Source of the DNA: Galdieria partita
Taxonomy: Eukaryota; Rhodophyta; Bangiophyceae; Galdieriales; Galdieriaceae
DNA length: 64,000 bases
Assembly: GCA_025991245.1 (NCBI GenBank)
Contig: BQMJ01000055.1
Coordinates: 62,001-126,000, forward strand
Reading direction: 5' to 3'
Made by a program: the position numbers and the translations under genes. The notes under the pieces are model-generated. The model was given only the letters and a program-made list of their open reading frames with translations. It searched no databases and was not told the origin of the DNA. Below, piece by piece: positions 61,203-64,000 of the stretch. How positions within the stretch are numbered: position 1 is the first letter of the stretch; every line of letters begins with the position of its first letter.

Positions 61203-64000
61203 ATGGAACAAGCCGCTCTGTTTAAAGTTCCATTGCATTTGGAAGACCTTCTGAAAGAAGGATGGGAAGGGTATCGTATAGCAGAAGAAGATATTGAAAA
61301 ATATGAAGCTTCTGTGGACATAGACGAGGATGAGATATCTCAACTATGGTTTCTACCTTTTCCAAACTTGACACATGATGCCTGGTCTCAAGTCTACTTG
61401 GGAATATACAACTTTCGCACCTTAGAGGACCAACAGAAAGAAACTCTTTATTTTATTATAACGAAAGGAGTTGAAAACGCACTCGAATATTTAAGAGAGA
61501 ATCACGATTCAGACATAGCGAAAAACTTGTTAAAAGTAACGGTAGGGAATATCATAAAGCTGCGTTGTTATTTTAACGGAATAGTTAGACGTTTGTTTTG
61601 ACCCATTTTATTGTTGAAGTTCAAAAAGCACATCTAGATGAAACAAGAGAACAAGCTCCTGATGAGCTACCAAAGATATCAAGTACTTCAAAGAAGACAA
61701 AACAATCAAAACGAAAGGAGAATCAAAAATGGAATTGGAATGCTGAGAAAATAGGTACCACACTAGATTGGGTTCTCAAATTGTTGGATAAGTGTTTCTC
61801 ACCACAAGAAACGCCATATGAAATAGATGACAAGGAGTTTATATCGTTGTTTGCACGTGTGTGCTATGTACTAATTGAAGATCATTCTATCTGCAAAAAT
61901 CGTGAGCTCAAAGAAGTCATCTTTGCTATTCTGAAAGTCGTTTTTGAAACTTTGCACTACCGACCTAGTGCTATAGCTGCTTTGCTTCACCTAGTACGCA
62001 AATATGAACATGCAGCTCCTTTTGTAGCAGAGCTCATTCACTATCTGGATGTTAACTTCTTGAAAGGGTCATTGGGAGCAGAAGTTATTCGAGAGATATC
62101 TCAATATGACCCTGTGGAGTTGTCTAAAGCTCCTACGAACTCCAAAAACATAGCGACCTTTCTATGTGAACTTACCGACAGATCTTCTGCGGGCATCAAA
62201 GAAAATCTAAGTTTACTAGTTGACCAACTCGATTGTGAGTCTTATTTTGTTCGTAATAGTATTGTCCACGCGTTAGGTCGTTATCTTCTTTTTCTGTCCT
62301 CGGAAACCAAATCGGAAGCAAATGAACAAGTCGAAAACGCAGCACAATTGAGAAGCTCCCTATTTGATATTCTTTTGAAACGAGTCGATGATGTACATGC
62401 CTTTAGCAGGTCCAAAGTACTTCAAGTGTGGCAGACTCTCGTGGACAATAAGGTTGTTCCACAAACACTATTTCCATTGCTAATGCAACAAGTTGTTGCA
62501 AGACTACGGGATAAGTCTTCCATTGTTAGAAAGAATAGCATTGCATTGTTTGAGTCGCTGTTATCGAATAATCCTTTTGGACCTTCTCTTGTTTTAGCGA
62601 TCTTTGAAAATAAGCTCAAGTCGTATCAAGGAGATGATTCACGTTCTCAGAGACTTTCTGAATCTTCGCAGCTTTCTGATTGCAATGCTTCAATAGATAA
62701 AGAGAAAGCAATGGATTTCTATCAATGTGCGGTGAATTTCATTGTTAAAGTTTCCGAAGCTATTCAGATATTAAGCACGCTTGTTTGGTCGAGGAGTACC
62801 TTGGATGTTCAGGAAGCCATATCATGTATTGTTACCGCAAGACAGTTTGAAGTGGACAACTCTGATACTGCTGTTCGTTCCATGCTTGGTCTTGTTTTTT
62901 CACGAGATGCAAGCATTCGTTCTTCAGTCATTGAAGCTTTTATCCGATTATTTGTTGGGGATAATGAAAAGGACTCTTTGCGACGTAGTATGGATATAAC
63001 AAGAGGCGTGGTTCATTTGGTTTCGGGCGCAACAGTTGGCGAAGTTGCGTGTATTCAGAAGTTGCTTGAAGAATTGGCTTCAAGGAAACTTATAGATAGC
63101 AGAACGATTCAGATGCTTTGGGATATTGTTTTTGAGAAAATGCCTGGCGTACAAAAGAAACAAAAGAAACCTTCATTGCTAGTTCTTGCCCTCGTTGCCC
63201 CAAGTTTGCAAGTATTGATTTCAGAGCAGTTAACAGAAACATTACTTGAACGAATGAAACTGTGGATTCGAGAGGAATGTGAGTTGTGTTCTTTTGCCTT
63301 TGGGATTTTGCAACATTCGCCCATTGCCTTGAAAAATAAGAAAGTTTTGCGCGAGTTCGGTTCTGAGATACTTAATAGTTTGAATTTCAAAGAAAGGAAA
63401 ATAGAGCAGTTTGAGAGGTTTCTGACTTGCCGACTTTGTGTCCTCGAAGAATTTTCCCGTACAATTTACAGTTGCGATGAGGAGCCATCTACTACCGCAG
63501 CCTTCGTATTGATGTCTCTCTATGATCAACTTCATCTGTCTTTATTTGAGAATTCGACAAATGAAGATGCTATGGAGGATGATGAGGTCGAAAATTTATT
63601 AGAGCCATATGCTTTGAATACTTTATGCATTTTAGCATCATTATTTTATTTTGCAGGTCATGTTGCTTTAAATGAATTATCTCTTTGGGAAAGTTTCATT
63701 CGAAGATACAGAGAGTCAGTGGCGAATAAATCCTCACAAGTTGAAGTTGGAACAGACACTACAGATACTGAAGAGATCATACCCCAAGAACAAGAAGACT
63801 CAAATGCAAATGAAAGACATTTAGATGCCTTATTGAGTCATGCAAAGCAGGAAATAATTTCAAAACAAGGAGTCATTGGAAAGCTTGTATCGCTTGCAGT
63901 CGGCGTGATTCTCCAGAGACAGTTCTATCCCATGATAAAGGCCTGTGCAATATCTTATATAACCAAATTGATGTGTGTTGATGAAAGTTTCTGTGAACAA
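61203..64000 (+). CDS. NCAPD2: Condensin complex subunit 1 (NCAPD2/CND1), N-terminal part, 3' truncated by window
   Basis: Exons 61203-61541 and 61589 to beyond 64000; 917 residues are visible and the frame is open at the right edge. NCAPD2 is the HEAT-repeat subunit of condensin I that binds the kleisin and DNA in mitotic chromosomes. The start MEQAALFKVPLHLEDLLK aligns with the family beginning (FxxPLSPEELLK). The 47-bp intron rebuilds LKVT|TFVLTHFIVE. Then follow FARVCYVLIEDHSI, AAPFVAELIHYL, GAEVIREISQYDP, TFLCELTDRSSAGI, LLVDQLDCESYFVRNSIV and VARLRDKSSIVRKNSIALFESLL, the NCAPD2 rather than NCAPD3 sequence. No transit or signal peptide is seen. Confidence 0.9.

Noticed and set aside
1-64000. 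tRNA, rRNA, CRISPR arrays, transposons, LTRs or other mobile elements.
   Set aside because: No T-loop-like GGTTCGANNCC contexts with acceptor stems, no direct-repeat arrays, no transposase, reverse transcriptase, integrase or capsid motifs were seen on either strand.

Overview
The window looks like a stretch of a very compact nuclear genome of a photosynthetic eukaryote, most likely a cyanidiophycean red alga of the Galdieria type. This is inferred from four things: typical eukaryotic nuclear genes (ATR kinase, condensin, GINS, ESCRT-III, CCR4-NOT, TFIIH, NEDD8 E1); about 90 reconstructable introns that are almost all 41-66 bp long; intergenic gaps of tens of bases; and plastid-type proteins (a TPM-domain thylakoid protein with a twin-arginine signal, and bacterial-type enzymes with transit-like extensions). 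I see no tRNA, rRNA, CRISPR array, virus-like element or transposon.

Layout. 1-7.5 kb (+): the C-terminal part of ATR, a GT14 glycosyltransferase and a PP6 regulatory (SAPS) subunit. 7.7-15 kb: organellar isoleucyl-tRNA synthetase; convergent MOCS3/UBA4; divergent RoxA-like JmjC hydroxylase; PAQR membrane protein. 15-22.4 kb: BCD1, phosphopantetheinyl transferase, an unknown coiled-coil membrane protein, PSF2/GINS2, an SLX9-like factor, a CYTH protein, serine acetyltransferase and an unknown basic protein. 22.4-31.6 kb: UvrD-like helicase back to back with UBA3, an MFS transporter, a small unknown gene, CHMP1 and CNOT11. 31.8-42.2 kb: NAD-isocitrate dehydrogenase regulatory subunit, CANT1-type apyrase, a RING-H2 ligase, a CBP3/UQCC1 chaperone and a 17-exon phosphoribosylformylglycinamidine synthase (PFAS). 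42-47.1 kb (-): methyltransferase, GT2 glycosyltransferase, CstF-77 and a tiny three-exon gene. 47.1-49.5 kb is the least understood part. 49.6-64 kb: an atypical bZIP, TFB5, the TPM-domain thylakoid protein, a TVP15-like Golgi protein, pyruvate kinase, an unknown SAP-like protein, a DCAF7/LWD WD40 protein, dolichol kinase, a DDT-domain protein, and the N-terminal part of condensin subunit NCAPD2, which runs off the right edge.

The genes are mainly unrelated housekeeping functions, arranged as head-to-head pairs with 30-170 bp shared promoters and tail-to-tail pairs whose ends nearly touch or overlap. The most interesting signals are architectural. Three GC-AG introns with the same donor (G|GCAAGT) lie within 4.4 kb in two genes, and the coding ends of PFAS and a methyltransferase overlap antisense. 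There are also micro-exons of 10, 24 and 32 nt. The bZIP has Lys in place of the invariant DNA-contacting Asn, and a 13-mer is shared by two promoters. Exon coordinates were worked out by hand from reading frame, splice sites and family conservation; no alignment or search was run.
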